Of a DNA stretch of 64,000 bases, positions 35,790 through 47,146 are shown piece after piece (positions within the stretch are counted from its first letter, which is position 1; each line of letters opens with the position of its first letter). A model generated the notes under the pieces. It worked only from the letters and a program-made list of their open reading frames with translations, did no database searches and had not been told where the DNA came from. Origin of the DNA: Drosophila miranda. Its lineage: Eukaryota > Arthropoda > Insecta > Diptera > Drosophilidae. Both the position numbers and the translations under genes were made by a program. The stretch is taken from the NCBI RefSeq assembly GCF_003369915.1, contig NC_046675.1, positions 10,354,001 through 10,418,000 on the forward strand, given 5' to 3'.

Positions 35790-36987
35790 GGCTGTGAGCC
35801 TTTCGATGTTTACCATTTTTATTGCGCACTTTCCACATCAAGGATACCGCATTTTCCCTTTTGGCATGCAATTAATATTTAATTAAATCGCCTTATTCGA
35901 AATATCAATGCGTATTTCCGAAATTCCTGGAGAGCCACACTTATCCCACCAAAATCTGGCTAAGCCGAAACCAGAACAAATCAAAAATAATATTTATTCG
36001 GCATCGCCAGAAGGAGAGCAAGAGCCACAGCAAGAGTTGACCTCGTGACAACAACAATTACCACAAAAGAATCAATTGGGTTCACCGAAATATTTTTCCA
36101 AGGACCAGGACTAGGACCTTACGCTATATATAGATGCACGTACATATATGTACAGCCTGAAGTCCTGTTTGCACAGCTTTACTTGAAGACTCGACCAACC
36201 GCATCGGGCCGGAGAAATCTGTTGATTTCTTGTTCGACCGCAGTGTGCATTTTTAATTGAAGGCTAGTTGAGACGTTTTGGCCAGATTCTAATTTGCTCG
36301 CCTACGGCATAAGTTGATCCGTTTGGCATTGATAACAATGGGTTGGAGGAAAGAGGAGACTCTGGAGGGCCCTTGTGCTAACACGATGATGGGTACCATG
36401 GGAGCTGGGGGAACTTTGTCCAGCTCTTTGCTGGCTCGTTAGGTGCAGACAAGGACCCGTGCAGAATGACCGGGCGGCATGCGGCATGCATGTGAGGGTG
36501 CTTGGCTTTAAAATCTGGACATGGACATGACCGGCTTATAGACAGTCTGCCTGCCACTCTGAGTCATGGTTATTTGCTGTTCCCTCTGACAGAACAACAA
36601 ATGAATCTGCTGCTTTGGAAAGTGAAAGTTTGTCGCTCATAAACTGGAAGAGTAATCTGAAATGTCTGTGCGTAATGACCGGGACAATATGCGGACTGTG
36701 GAGGTCTCCGGCTCCAGCAGCATATTAAAGCCCTGTTTGAAGGGTGAACAAAATGCGAATCAGAGAACTCTTCGTCTTCGTCTCCGTCAGGGAGCTTTGT
36801 GCGAGGAGCTGTTGGCCGTTAAACTGCTTGTCTAGACCATGAGTAAATTTATGGCTCTGATTAATATCTTTATTGTGTCAGATTATGATTGACTAGGCGG
36901 CAGGCCACACAATTTATTGATGAAAGACCCGCTCTTGTCCATTTTGGGAAGTTCCTTTTGCTCCTTTCAAAAGCCCTGCACTCCACG

Positions 36988-37102
36988 ATGATGGACGAGG
37001 ATGGCGGTCCATTGTATTTTATTGGCAGCACATCACCAGGCTCCTTCCCCGGCAACAGGGCGTATGAAAATCTATTCAAAGAAGCTAATTTATATTCGAG
37101 GG
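36988..37102 (+). other. Candidate first coding exon
   Basis: ATGATGGACGAG at 36988 opens a 38-codon frame ending exactly at a strong donor (TCGAGGG/GTAAGTACG). The translated segment begins MMDEDGGPLYFIG and has balanced composition without low complexity. The frame is also open upstream of the ATG, which is neutral evidence. No downstream exon was found by eye before the receptor gene on the opposite strand. This may be chance. Confidence 0.22.
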
Positions 37103-38323
37103 GTAAGTACGCATAAAGTCACACCTTAACAGATCTGTCGTTTGCCTTTCCATGATCAAATTTCCCAATCACTTTTCCGTGAATCTGGATCCACTGCTTT
37201 CGAAAAATCATTAATAATAATGCCCAAAGAGCGGGAGCCATAATTCCCGTTTATTTAAGATTGAACTTGATTTATTTACTGATTCTAGCCCTGCTAGGAG
37301 TATCCAACACGTGCCAATACGCCCGGATTACAAGCCCTTTCCTGGCACTGTACTGCACTCACATCCATTTCAATTTTAATACAGAGCTTCCCCGAAAGCC
37401 CCCTTGAGTAATGGGTCTCTCTCGGCCACTTGGCCAAGTGCAGACTGAAATGGCTTAGCTGGCAGATGCAGATGCATGGGGAGGATGCCTTTAGAAGTCG
37501 CTGGCAAAATGCCTGCCAATTCCCAGGAACAATGGCGGGGCAAGGCGGGGACCGAGTGCCTGGAATTCCTGTTCGAGTAGCTCGAGCAAAGGTGAGAAGC
37601 TCTTACTTACACGCACCAGGCGTTTGGTTCAGGGGTATACACTTTTCTTGTAGATTTATGCAAGGGGCGCTCCGCAGGCTGCTAACTCGTTTCCTGCAAA
37701 ATTTAGTTGAGGGTCACAGGGGGTTCCTTGAAAAGATTGAATATTTTAAGATGCTGGTTGAAGTCCAAGTCGAACTGGTGGCGGGTATCCCTTAGTCGCT
37801 ACTCTTAGTGCTCCACAATAGCGTTCTTCCTTGTTCTTTCGTGTCTCGAGAGGATGAACTCAAGATGCAGATGAGCTGAATGTTTTTGGCACGCATTGTG
37901 CAAAGAAGTGGAGAGGTTTTTGCTGTAACGTTGGCAACATTTTCTTTATTTATTTTTTATTCGTGTTATTTACTCGTAGCTCAGCACTTAACACTTAACA
38001 CTTAATTTATGACTGCACTACTCTAGGATGCGGTAGATGCGGCGACGACGGGCTATGAGGCTCTATCTGTGGCGGGGGCAAGAAAGTTTGTCACGTCACT
38101 TCGATGCCTCATTAACTGGGCTTATGCCCCACATAAATCGTCTGGCCCACTCGTGGCCGCCATCGCCATCTTCTCCATCGCCGTCGTAGATTTTATTTTT
38201 ATGGCCAATTGGCAAAATGAAATTTGCATGCAAATCGCCAAAGCCAAAGCCCACGATTCGAGCCCTTTTCCAGCCGGACAAAGTTTTTCACAAGCGGCTC
38301 GACTCGTCCACAGATCAGAAAGT

Positions 38324-38329
38324 TTATTG
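38324..38329 (-). terminator. Polyadenylation signal of the minus-strand receptor
   Basis: There is an AATAAA on the minus strand 57 nt after the stop codon. Confidence 0.55.
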
Positions 38330-38385
38330 TGCTAACTAAACAATGCCTAACTAAGCATACCCACGGCTATCTCTGCCTGCGCCCT

Positions 38386-41300
38386 TCACTGGGAGGAGTG
38401 CGCGTCGTCCCGCTTCTGTCTTCGCTTTCGCCAGGGAAACTTGCGCGACTCGCGCGGCGTTCCGGCCTGGAGGGTCTCTGGGTCGGGGAGGCTGTGGCTG
38501 TGGCTGCCACTGTAGGGAGCCGTGGCAGCCGTGGCCGCTGCTACAGCTTCGTCGCGACGGCTTATGACCCGCGATAGCTTGAGGCGTGTGGCCGGCTGGC
38601 TGTTCTCTGGCTGCTCCGAAGACGAGGGCGTCACGAGCATCGCCCCGCTCTTGGTAGCCATTAAAGCGCGCTTTGCCCGCACGGAGGCGTAGTGCCGACC
38701 CACATCCACCACCTCGGTCTCTAGCAGGGAGTTGGCGTCGCCCAGCGAGGACAGCTGAGAGACCTGGGCCGCCAGCATGCGGTGGGGCACAGCACTGCCT
38801 GTGCCGGCGCCGTAGAAGTCCTGCTTGCGGATGCGTCTGCCAGGTCCGTTGGTGGTACCCCCGCCTCCACCTCCGCCCATGCTGCTGCTGTTAATCGTCG
38901 TTGTCGTGGTGGTGGTGCGAATGCTGTCCTGCAGCGACAACTGGTGGCTGGCGTCCCGGCATCGAAATTGCACCACTCGGTAGGAGCCGTACGGCTCCAG
39001 GGCGTTGTTGTTGCAGCTGGCCGGCTGCAGCCGCATCGATCCGTTCTGCCTCAGCAGAGCACTGTAGTTGTGCTGGTGGTGCTGGCTCTGCTGGTTGTGA
39101 TGGTTCCTGGCCAGGGCAAACTGGCGCGTCAGCGTGATCTGCGGATTGGCGGGAAACAAGTCGCATTTAAGGGCCAATTAAGGAAGCGGCGGACCGCGGC
39201 ACTTACCTTGAAAGCCTCCCGAAACTTGTGGCTCATGATGTTGTACAGCAGCGGATTAATGCAGGTGGACAGAAAATAGAGCACTCCGGATGTGTAATCA
39301 AGTATGCGGAAGTAATCGTTAAAGGCATCCCGGTTGATCCCAATGTTAATCAGCGACAGGCCGTACACGGCCATCAGACGCTGTGCGTGGAAGGGAGCCC
39401 AGCAGAGGAAGAAGGCGACGGCTACAGCTACTGCAAAGAGGGGCAAGGACAAAGAACATATTAAATACTCCTTCATTGCCAAGTAGTCGACTATAAAGTG
39501 CCCTACTCTGAACAATGTCCTCCCAGCGACTGCTGGGAATGTTAGGGAAACAAAAGGCACAACAAGGACTGTATCCCTGTATCCCAGGTAATCCCATCGT
39601 TCGGGCAATCATTCAAAAAATGTTTATGTACATGGGATGAACTTGTCCTGCCAGGACACTTGGTAAAATGACACTAATTACCAGAACCCTAGCCAAGCTC
39701 GTGGCTTCAATCACATTCCCAACATGAGGGGCTAATAGGAGCTTACTCGGAGGCCTTCAAGGCCTGCCCCAAACTGTGACCGAAATTGTACAAGCTCTGG
39801 GCGAGCTCCAAGGAAAAGTAATTCAATTAATTTGTTTCAACATAATTGAATTAAAAGAAAGCCTTTATCTTGTTGAATTTCTTCACGTTTATCGATCGAT
39901 TGTACCTGGACCCCTATTCGACTGAATTGTTTTAAATTGCTTTAAATATAATACATATACAATTAAGGAAAGGTTGGCTCTGCTTCTTTGTAGCTTTTCA
40001 GGTCTACAAATCAGGGATTCGAAAGACCTAAAATTATTTGTACATCGTTAGCCAGAACGTAAATTGTTAATATAAATTTCTCTAGATTTAGATACATTTT
40101 AATCCTAATATCAAACACTTTAAAGTAAATAAATATATCAAATTTGTAGAAAATATTTATTTTAAGTATATATACTTTTTTTTATATTTTTTTCCACGGT
40201 GCAATATAATGCAAACATTTAAATCCAACTATTCGGGGTTCAATGCCATTTTTTCTATGGCTGTAGTATGTTTTTTTTGGCTTAGATATTTTTCTTTGAA
40301 CTTTGCACATTTTCACGATGACACTTCAAAAAATACATGTATGTACATTTCTAATAAAATGAACCACAGAATGGTTTCTGGCGAGGTGCGTACGTCTCAT
40401 TTAGTAAGTACGAGTATTTACCCCGTGAGTTATTTGGCAAATGCCTAGCCTGGGCCCCAGAGAGATGTATTGCCACGCTTCACGACCCTCACGACTCCCT
40501 TGATGTGTCCCCAGCTGATTACTTTGAGATGCCACCTGCCTCCGATCTGTGCACAGTCAGCTGATAGCTGCTTAATGGCTTTGAAGACGCACTTGATGCA
40601 TCCAAAAAATTAACGACACCGCAAAGTTCTCCCATCCCACCACCCACCATCTATGGGGCACATTCAACTCGCACGACTCGCACGAGTACAGGCCATGTGC
40701 TAAATGAAAAGTGCTGTGCAAGAGAGGAGTGGGGGCAGGAGTGGGGTATGACGAATCTCTTGTTTGATGTCGCCAACGCAAATATGTTGACAGTGAATTT
40801 CAATTTAAGACTTTCGGCAAAAAGTTTTGACAGGCGGTGGGTGGAACGCCCCAGCCTCAATCAAGCCCCCATCTCAACGCCTACCAACTCACCTACCCAA
40901 CATTCTGATGACTCGTCCCTGAGCGTTAAGTCCACGGTTGGCGTCGTAGGCCCGTCTCGGAAGCGACTGCAGCAGGCGACTCCGCTTCAGCTTCACGCCG
41001 ATGAGGACGTACAGCACGCATATGGCTGTCATGGGTCCGCAGAAGAAGATGAAGCCGGACACGGCAAACACGTGGGCATAGAAGTCGTTCTCCATCTGGG
41101 GAAGGGAGATGTAAAGTCAGTTACGCCCGAAATGGTGTGAACTTGAGTATGCTTCCACCCACCGTGCAGGAGTATCCGTTGTTCTGGTAGACCACAGAGA
41201 ACTGCATGGCCTGGGGCAGGGCCAGCAGGAAGGCCGCCAGCCAAATGGCAAATATAAACTTAATGGCGCGAGACAGCTTCGACATGGTGTGCTGCCTGAA

Positions 41301-42678
41301 AATGATGGAGTGAATGTAAAGATTAGGATGCCACATTTTATGGCCAATATTAAAGCGAATTGAATGTAAATGTTTATGAAGGAATGAACTCAAAACCTCG
41401 AGACACTCAAAGGAAAGCAACTCCAGCCTGCTTGACCACCGACCTCTGGAACCGACTCCAGGAATTCCTTGACAACTTTTCATGTCCGTCAGTTTCCACA
41501 AAGCTCCCAAGTGACTGTACTCGTATTTATTTATGTGTGTACATTTTCAAAGTGACTCTTAGTTGAAGGCACATTTCCCCGAAATGACACTCAAAAAAGC
41601 TTCAAATTTCGTAGAATATCGCAGATTTAATATTTCTGGTACGGACGTGGTCGCTATTTTCATGTTGGCGAATCCAAAAAGACACCTCTGATACACACCA
41701 ACAAATATTCTGAATCACTGATTGTCGATATTAGTTCATATTAATCAACGGAGCTGACATCCAGTGTAAGGCCTTTATTGTCCTTTCATAACTTGTCAAT
41801 TTGACAATAAATAATTATAATTATTATGCCTATCACTTTCATTAAACCTTATCGCATCGTATCCATGGCTTTTACTGGGGCCATATCTCATATTGACCTC
41901 TTTGTGTTCTGTTCTATTTATACTTTATACACTTTGTTAATGAAATAAAGTTAATGAATGGTGTTTGAATGATTAAGAGAATGTAATTGGCATCTGGCTA
42001 TCATTGTCGGGGTCGAAACTTACCGAAACGGATGACAGATAGCGATGTATCGCTCCACGGTGAACGCGGTAATGGTGAGGACTGTGGCATTGGCAGCCAT
42101 CTCTGAGAGCACGCTTTCCATAATGCACATGACGTCGGTGAACGGGTACATGTCCGGGTACCACAGGTTGTACAGCTCCTGGGGAATGCCTGGGTGAAAT
42201 TGCAGAATGTAACGTTACGTATACGCAGAGTGTGCCGCGGTTGAGCTCGCTCACCTGAGACCAGCAGAATCAGGTCGGACACCGCCAGGTTGAATAAGTA
42301 GAAGTTGGTGGCTGTGTGCATGAAGTTATTCCGAGCGATCACGATGCAGGTGATCAGATTGCCCAGCACCCCGGCCACGAATATGAGGGCGTAGCAGACG
42401 GTGAGCACGGTGAGCAGGGCCAGGGAGTCGTCGGCCGACGAGTCGGCGGCCACGGCACTGCCATTGGTGCCTTTGTCTGAACTGAGCAGATTCGAAAGAT
42501 TCTCGGTCGTTATGTTGAGCAGATGGGCGACATGTGTTAGGAATTTGTCATTCTGCAGCATGGAGGACGGGCTCTGATTGGGGGCAAGACTAGCGCCAGG
42601 CGACACATGAGCCATGAATGATTGATTGAGGCCATCATCGCTGCTGTCATGGGTGATGGCGCTGACGCCTTGCAACAT
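38386..42678 (-). CDS. PK2-R1: Pyrokinin-2 (hugin) receptor paralogue, class A GPCR
   Basis: There are six coding exons on the minus strand: 42678-42255, 42189-42024, 41295-41163, 41095-40897, 39430-39207 and 39138-38386, giving 632 residues. The extracellular N-terminus (about 85 residues) has NIT and NGS glycosylation sites. TM1 carries GN at 106-107, TM2 LAVSD at 131-135, the TM3-capping Cys163 pairs with ECL2 Cys240, [10 protein letters not shown] starts at 187, CWAPF in TM6 at 317-321, and NPLLY in TM7 at 366-370. The [16 protein letters not shown] and HTMSKLSRA stretches are diagnostic of the pyrokinin/neuromedin-U receptor group, which respond to FXPRL-amide peptides and couple to Gq. 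The tail is 250 residues, rich in Gln, Thr and Gly. The real ATG is at 42678; the frame upstream has no other ATG. A 5' UTR intron acceptor lies at 42867. The paralogue number (R1 versus R2) is provisional. Confidence 0.88.
39431..40896 (-). other. Long fourth intron of the minus-strand receptor
   Basis: This is a 1466 bp intron with donor GTAGGT and acceptor TTTGCAG. The matching intron in the plus-strand paralogue is only 93 bp. It is AT-rich, with no embedded gene or recognisable transposon. Confidence 0.7.
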
Positions 42679-42866
42679 GCTAGCAGTCCTCAATTAATTG
42701 CGGGTGCGGCAATTCCAGCTCCAACTCCAACGGGAGCCCCCGAAATCCGTCGTCTTGTGTCAATGCGTTATTAATGCTGTCTGGCGGCGGTGTTGTTTGC
42801 GCGTCCCCTGCTGCGGTGGCACATGGCTGATAAGCAGGCGACGACAGGGCCAAATTGTGCACTCGC
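42679..42866 (-). other. 5' UTR part of the second exon of the minus-strand receptor
   Basis: Reading the minus strand, TTTGCTTCACAG at 42878-42867 is a good acceptor upstream of the receptor ATG. It implies that the first coding exon begins with about 188 nt of 5' UTR and that a more distant non-coding exon and promoter lie to the right, at a site not located. Confidence 0.4.
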
Positions 42867-44289
42867 CTGTGAAGCAAACAACATTAAAAGTCATTAGACT
42901 CAGGAATGAATTTAAATTGAATCGGCCCGGCCCGGCTACGAAACGGTGCGGCGACAGGTGGCTGTCGGGCAGATGATAGTCTCCACTACACCACCCCCAA
43001 CCACTCGACGACTACGGCCACTTTGCTCTATTAATACTTCGGAAGCATCTCCAGCTAAATCTATACAGATCGCTGGCAATCAATACAATTGTGGGCCCCA
43101 AACTTTTTCTATTTGCTCGGACTGCGTCGAGTACTCGGACTGAAGCGAAAACTGATTGCATGTGCGCCAAACTTTTTCAAATGGGAAACTTTTCGAACCC
43201 ACACAAATGTCGCTTGGCCCATAATAGGTCCCGGCACATGCGACGATTTAAAGATGTATGAGAAATGGCTATCGGGAGCCGAGCTAATATTTCACTCATT
43301 ATGTCAGCGACACGTTTTGAATGGTGTTCTGCCTCTGAAACAGAAGCAGCCACGTAAGAGCCCCATTCCGAGGTCAGGAGTCAAATAAATGGAACATCAT
43401 GTTGAAGCTAATACCAGGCTGGCTTATTGGCTTCGGCCCGCATTTTTGTGCTTGATTCTTCCAATTAATTATGTTTTCACGTTCTTCAGGGGATGTACTT
43501 GCTTAAGATGGTTTTCTGTAGCACTTAAAGTGCCCTAAAAAGTATGCTACGCATGTGAATGAAAACAGGATTTTTCAAGAAGGGCTGGGCAGGGCAGCGG
43601 CCACTGTTACTGCTACTTCCTCTTGTTGACGCTGACTAATTGGAAAAATAATTGAATTGCCAGCTCAGGTGTGAAAGTTGATTTAGATATAATTCGGCAT
43701 TACAGAGCAAAACAGTAGAGCAGCAGGCACAACAAATATCGAATTGCCCCCATCGAATTTATAGAACTAGCTGCGCCATCCAATCAGCCAACCAATCCCA
43801 GAGCGGACCATATTATTGGGTGCCAATTCCATTTTAGTTTTCGTGTTTCCCCTCCCAGAGTGAAGGCCGCAAACGAGCACGAGCAGGTGACAACGAGGAG
43901 CTTCAACATTTTTTAATTAAACTCTGCGGTATCCGAAAATATTGAGCAATTTAGAAAACGAGTTCCACTCGATACTGGGGAATATATATTTGGGTGCAGG
44001 TCCTGAGTAAATTTTAATCAAGCCAGCTCTCGTATTCTGAGATGACGATGCTCACCTCCGGGCCAACAGCTGCGTTTGTATTCGTATTTGTTCAGGCTCT
44101 TCTTTTGTTAGAATTACATCCACAAGGTGTGTTGAAGTGTTTGGGTGTTTCTTTCCGATATAATGGAGTCACTGAATGGAAAATTAGTTTTGCACTTTGT
44201 TGGGCAATCAGTGAGATCTATTCAAGCGTTTGTCAATCGCTTGGGACTGATTGGGATATTTGTGAACTACAAAATGCACTTTTTATGTA

Positions 44290-45060
44290 TTTAAAGGTTA
44301 CACTTTTTCCGAAGTTTTTTAATTAAATTTATTCAACAAACTTTTGTTTATTCAGCTATAGTTATTTATTTATATTGCCTCACATATCAATCACTTAATT
44401 CATTCATCGATTCATTATTTTGGTATTTAATTGTGTTTTTTCTGTAGTATTGTTTTAATTAATGTTCTTTAATTAATTCATGTTTTCGTTTAAATTCGAT
44501 TTTATTGTAATTTATTCATGTGCTTTAAGGAAATTCATTGATCAATCACATTTCAGCGAAATTTCTGTTGATTGTGTTTTTGTAACATAATAAGTTTATT
44601 CATTTATTTTGTTCGATTTTATTTTTATTATTTGATTTTTACATGTGTCTATAGTTGAAGTCCTTTTAATATGTTCAACACTTTTTCCAGTTTTCGTTGA
44701 TTTAATGACTTATTTTTTAAAATTCTTCATTTATGTGTACATATGTACACTTGTTTAACTATATTTAATTGTAATTACATTTTATTTTACTTATTTAAAG
44801 GTATTTTCCAATTTCCCGAATACGATTTTGGAATATATACGTTTGGAAACAATTATTTTTCTAGAATGATTTGAATTAATTTTAATTTATGAAAATACAT
44901 ACATATGTATTAAATTCTTGGAATACTGCTGTGTTTTCCATCAAAAATTTAGTATTTATTTGGACACTGCACAGATATTTCTTTATGCAACTTATTATAT
45001 CTCTTTTTTTTCGATTTCTTGATTTCACATTTCAATCAATCACAATTTGTGGCAAGATTT
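44290..45060. repeat. AT-rich low-complexity block
   Basis: About 770 bp are dominated by TTTATT, TTAATT and ATTCAT words, clearly more AT-rich than the flanks. It does not show a tandem period. It may act as a scaffold-attachment or nucleosome-poor region; that is only inference. Confidence 0.5.
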
Positions 45061-45362
45061 CCGAGAGTTTTGAGTTTTTCCTTTGGCTGAAGGCTCGTCA
45101 GGCTCGCGCACGTCCGGAGTTCAGCGTAGTCCGTTGAAGACTGAGTTGCCTTGCGGCAATTGAGGCAGCACTTCGCGTCTGCTGTTAGCCACAGCGCGAG
45201 CTCTGTTAACCAACAGCTCTCGCCTTGTCCTAGTCGCCCTATCCCTCTCTTTCACTCCCGGTACGACTGTCTCTCTCTCTCGGCTGGTGTGTCTGAGGTA
45301 CGCAAACATCGGGAATTAATTTCATTCATAAATTCATGTACCTTACTTTATCCCGCACCAAG

Positions 45363-45381
45363 ATGAACTCGTCCGCCTGCC
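45363..45381 (+). other. Candidate 5' exon end with start codon and strong donor
   Basis: CACCAAGATG is a near-ideal fly start context at 45363. After six codons (Met-Asn-Ser-Ser-Ala-Cys) there is the strong donor GCC/GTAAGTAAT. The exon would extend left through a CT-rich leader to about 45110. The next plus-strand gene is the second receptor, 5 kb downstream. None of the convincing acceptors before its ATG joins this start in frame, so it may be a leader with a short upstream ORF or belong to another transcript. Confidence 0.33.
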
Positions 45382-47120
45382 GTAAGTAATGTCATACTTG
45401 TCGCATGAGTAATATCCGGGCAGACGGGCAGCTGCTCACGGAGCGGAGCGCGGCCATAAATGGCAGTCGATCCAATTGAATGGAATGACACTGAATGGTC
45501 TGAATGGTTAGTTTTTGAGTTGCTAATTGAAATTGCAAATGGCCCGAACCACTCGCACTTACTTTTAATATTTATAGCTAGTGGCGCCGCCCCTGGAAAG
45601 TGTTTAACTGGCGTTTGACTTGACCTTTAGCGAATCGGAAGGGAAGGGACGGGGTGGTCTTGCAGCAATCAACGCTCCGCGAAATCTAAGCCATTCTGGC
45701 TACCACTGTCCGACAGCTCCCAAGCGCTCGTAAAGTCGGGGAGAAATGTGTTTGTTTTGCAGGACATGACCCATTGCCGGCTGCTCCTTCTCCTGCCCCC
45801 CTTCTCCTTCGCACTCAACTACTATTCATTGGAAGAAAGAAGAAAAAACCGCATATTAATGTCGATTCAGGCCTTGGCCTTCGTCCGCAGATTTGTGGAT
45901 TTGTTTTCATTTTCCCTCGACTGCCTCGGGCCTCGAATCCGATTGAAATACGGGAAACGGCGTCAGAGCTGTAGCCATCTTGTGGCTGACTTTAAGAGGT
46001 TCAGCCGCCGACAAATTTTGAGTGTAATTCGGCATGGTTGTCTGCTCGCGGTAAATATGCACAATATCTGAAGCGTGACCACAATCCGGTCAGGGTCTGG
46101 AGCGAGCTTAAGAGGCTTAAGCCATTAAGGATATGCCTCACATAGTGGTCGATCTGGGAATGGAAGGAATCTCGAGAAAATCCCGCTTACACGAGTGCCC
46201 TTAAAAGTAATTTGAAAGCATCCGAATGGTGTTTGTGGTCTTACAAACAGATTCAGATTTTCCACACACTTTGATCTGCCATAAAAACGATTAAACGGGC
46301 GTTAAATTAATTCTGCACAAAAAAACCTCGGCTCATAATCTGAATTTGGTGGTCGAGCTCCTGGGTTATTCATGAGCCCTTCAACTCGAGGGTGAATAAT
46401 GAAAGCGTAATCGCCATCAATAATAGGGCCTCAATTTCTGACCTCTGCGCATTGCGTATACGCAACGATGCCGCCTCCGTGCCCGTGTCCGTATCCCTGT
46501 TCGTGTCCGTGTTGTCTGTCAGTCGAGATAATTCAATTGGCCAGCAGATTGTGGCAACTGCTGATTAGCATAATGCCCTCCGACACACATGTGGACCACC
46601 GACTGAGAGCAAATGATGGGGTCTAATCGAAAAGGGTCGACCACAGCTTTGATGGCCCAGCAGTTGGTCTAGGGCTGGCTCTGGGTCCTGTGCAGATTAC
46701 CCCGATTTACGAGTGCAATGAGACAGCCACAGCCCCTGATTGCGTCTTTGGCCTGATGAACGATGGCTGCAAATGTAATTTAGAGCGGCTTCGAATGCGT
46801 CAAGTCATTTGAGCTACTGCTAATTAAGTGCAATTAAACTAAATGCGAGTGTCCTTGGCCTTTCAGTGGGCCTAGTCCGGTTCGGGGCGAGCGTTGAACC
46901 GGGTCAGGACGAACGTGTCGCTTTACATAGTTGGCCTTTAGTGCGGTCCCACACATATGTAGGAATGAAGTTTATTTGGACTTCATTACTCATACAACCC
47001 GTGGGCTGAAGTTTATGTTTGACGTTCGAAATTGGCCATCTCGAGTGGCTCTGAGGCTGCCCGGGAATGCCATTGCCGATGGAGGCCATTGCCGGGCTTT
47101 TAACCAAATGAAGCCCTGCT

Positions 47121-47146
47121 GGACTCGGACTCGGACTCGGACCCGG
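47121..47146. repeat. GGACTC hexamer repeat
   Basis: There are about four tandem copies of GGACTC, decaying to GGACCC and GGACAC. It is a simple repeat. Confidence 0.75.

Larger units (their letters stand above)
23289..38323. other. 15 kb gene-poor interval, probably regulatory
   Basis: Between the convergent ends of Elp6 (AATAAA 23283) and the minus-strand receptor gene (minus AATAAA at 38324-38329) no gene is recognised. Open frames are short and mostly low complexity. The sequence is unique-looking, with A/T runs, CA and GGTCC repeats and no long transposon. Two exon-like segments with good splice signals (27651-27739 minus, 36988-37102 plus) are listed separately. Confidence 0.5.
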
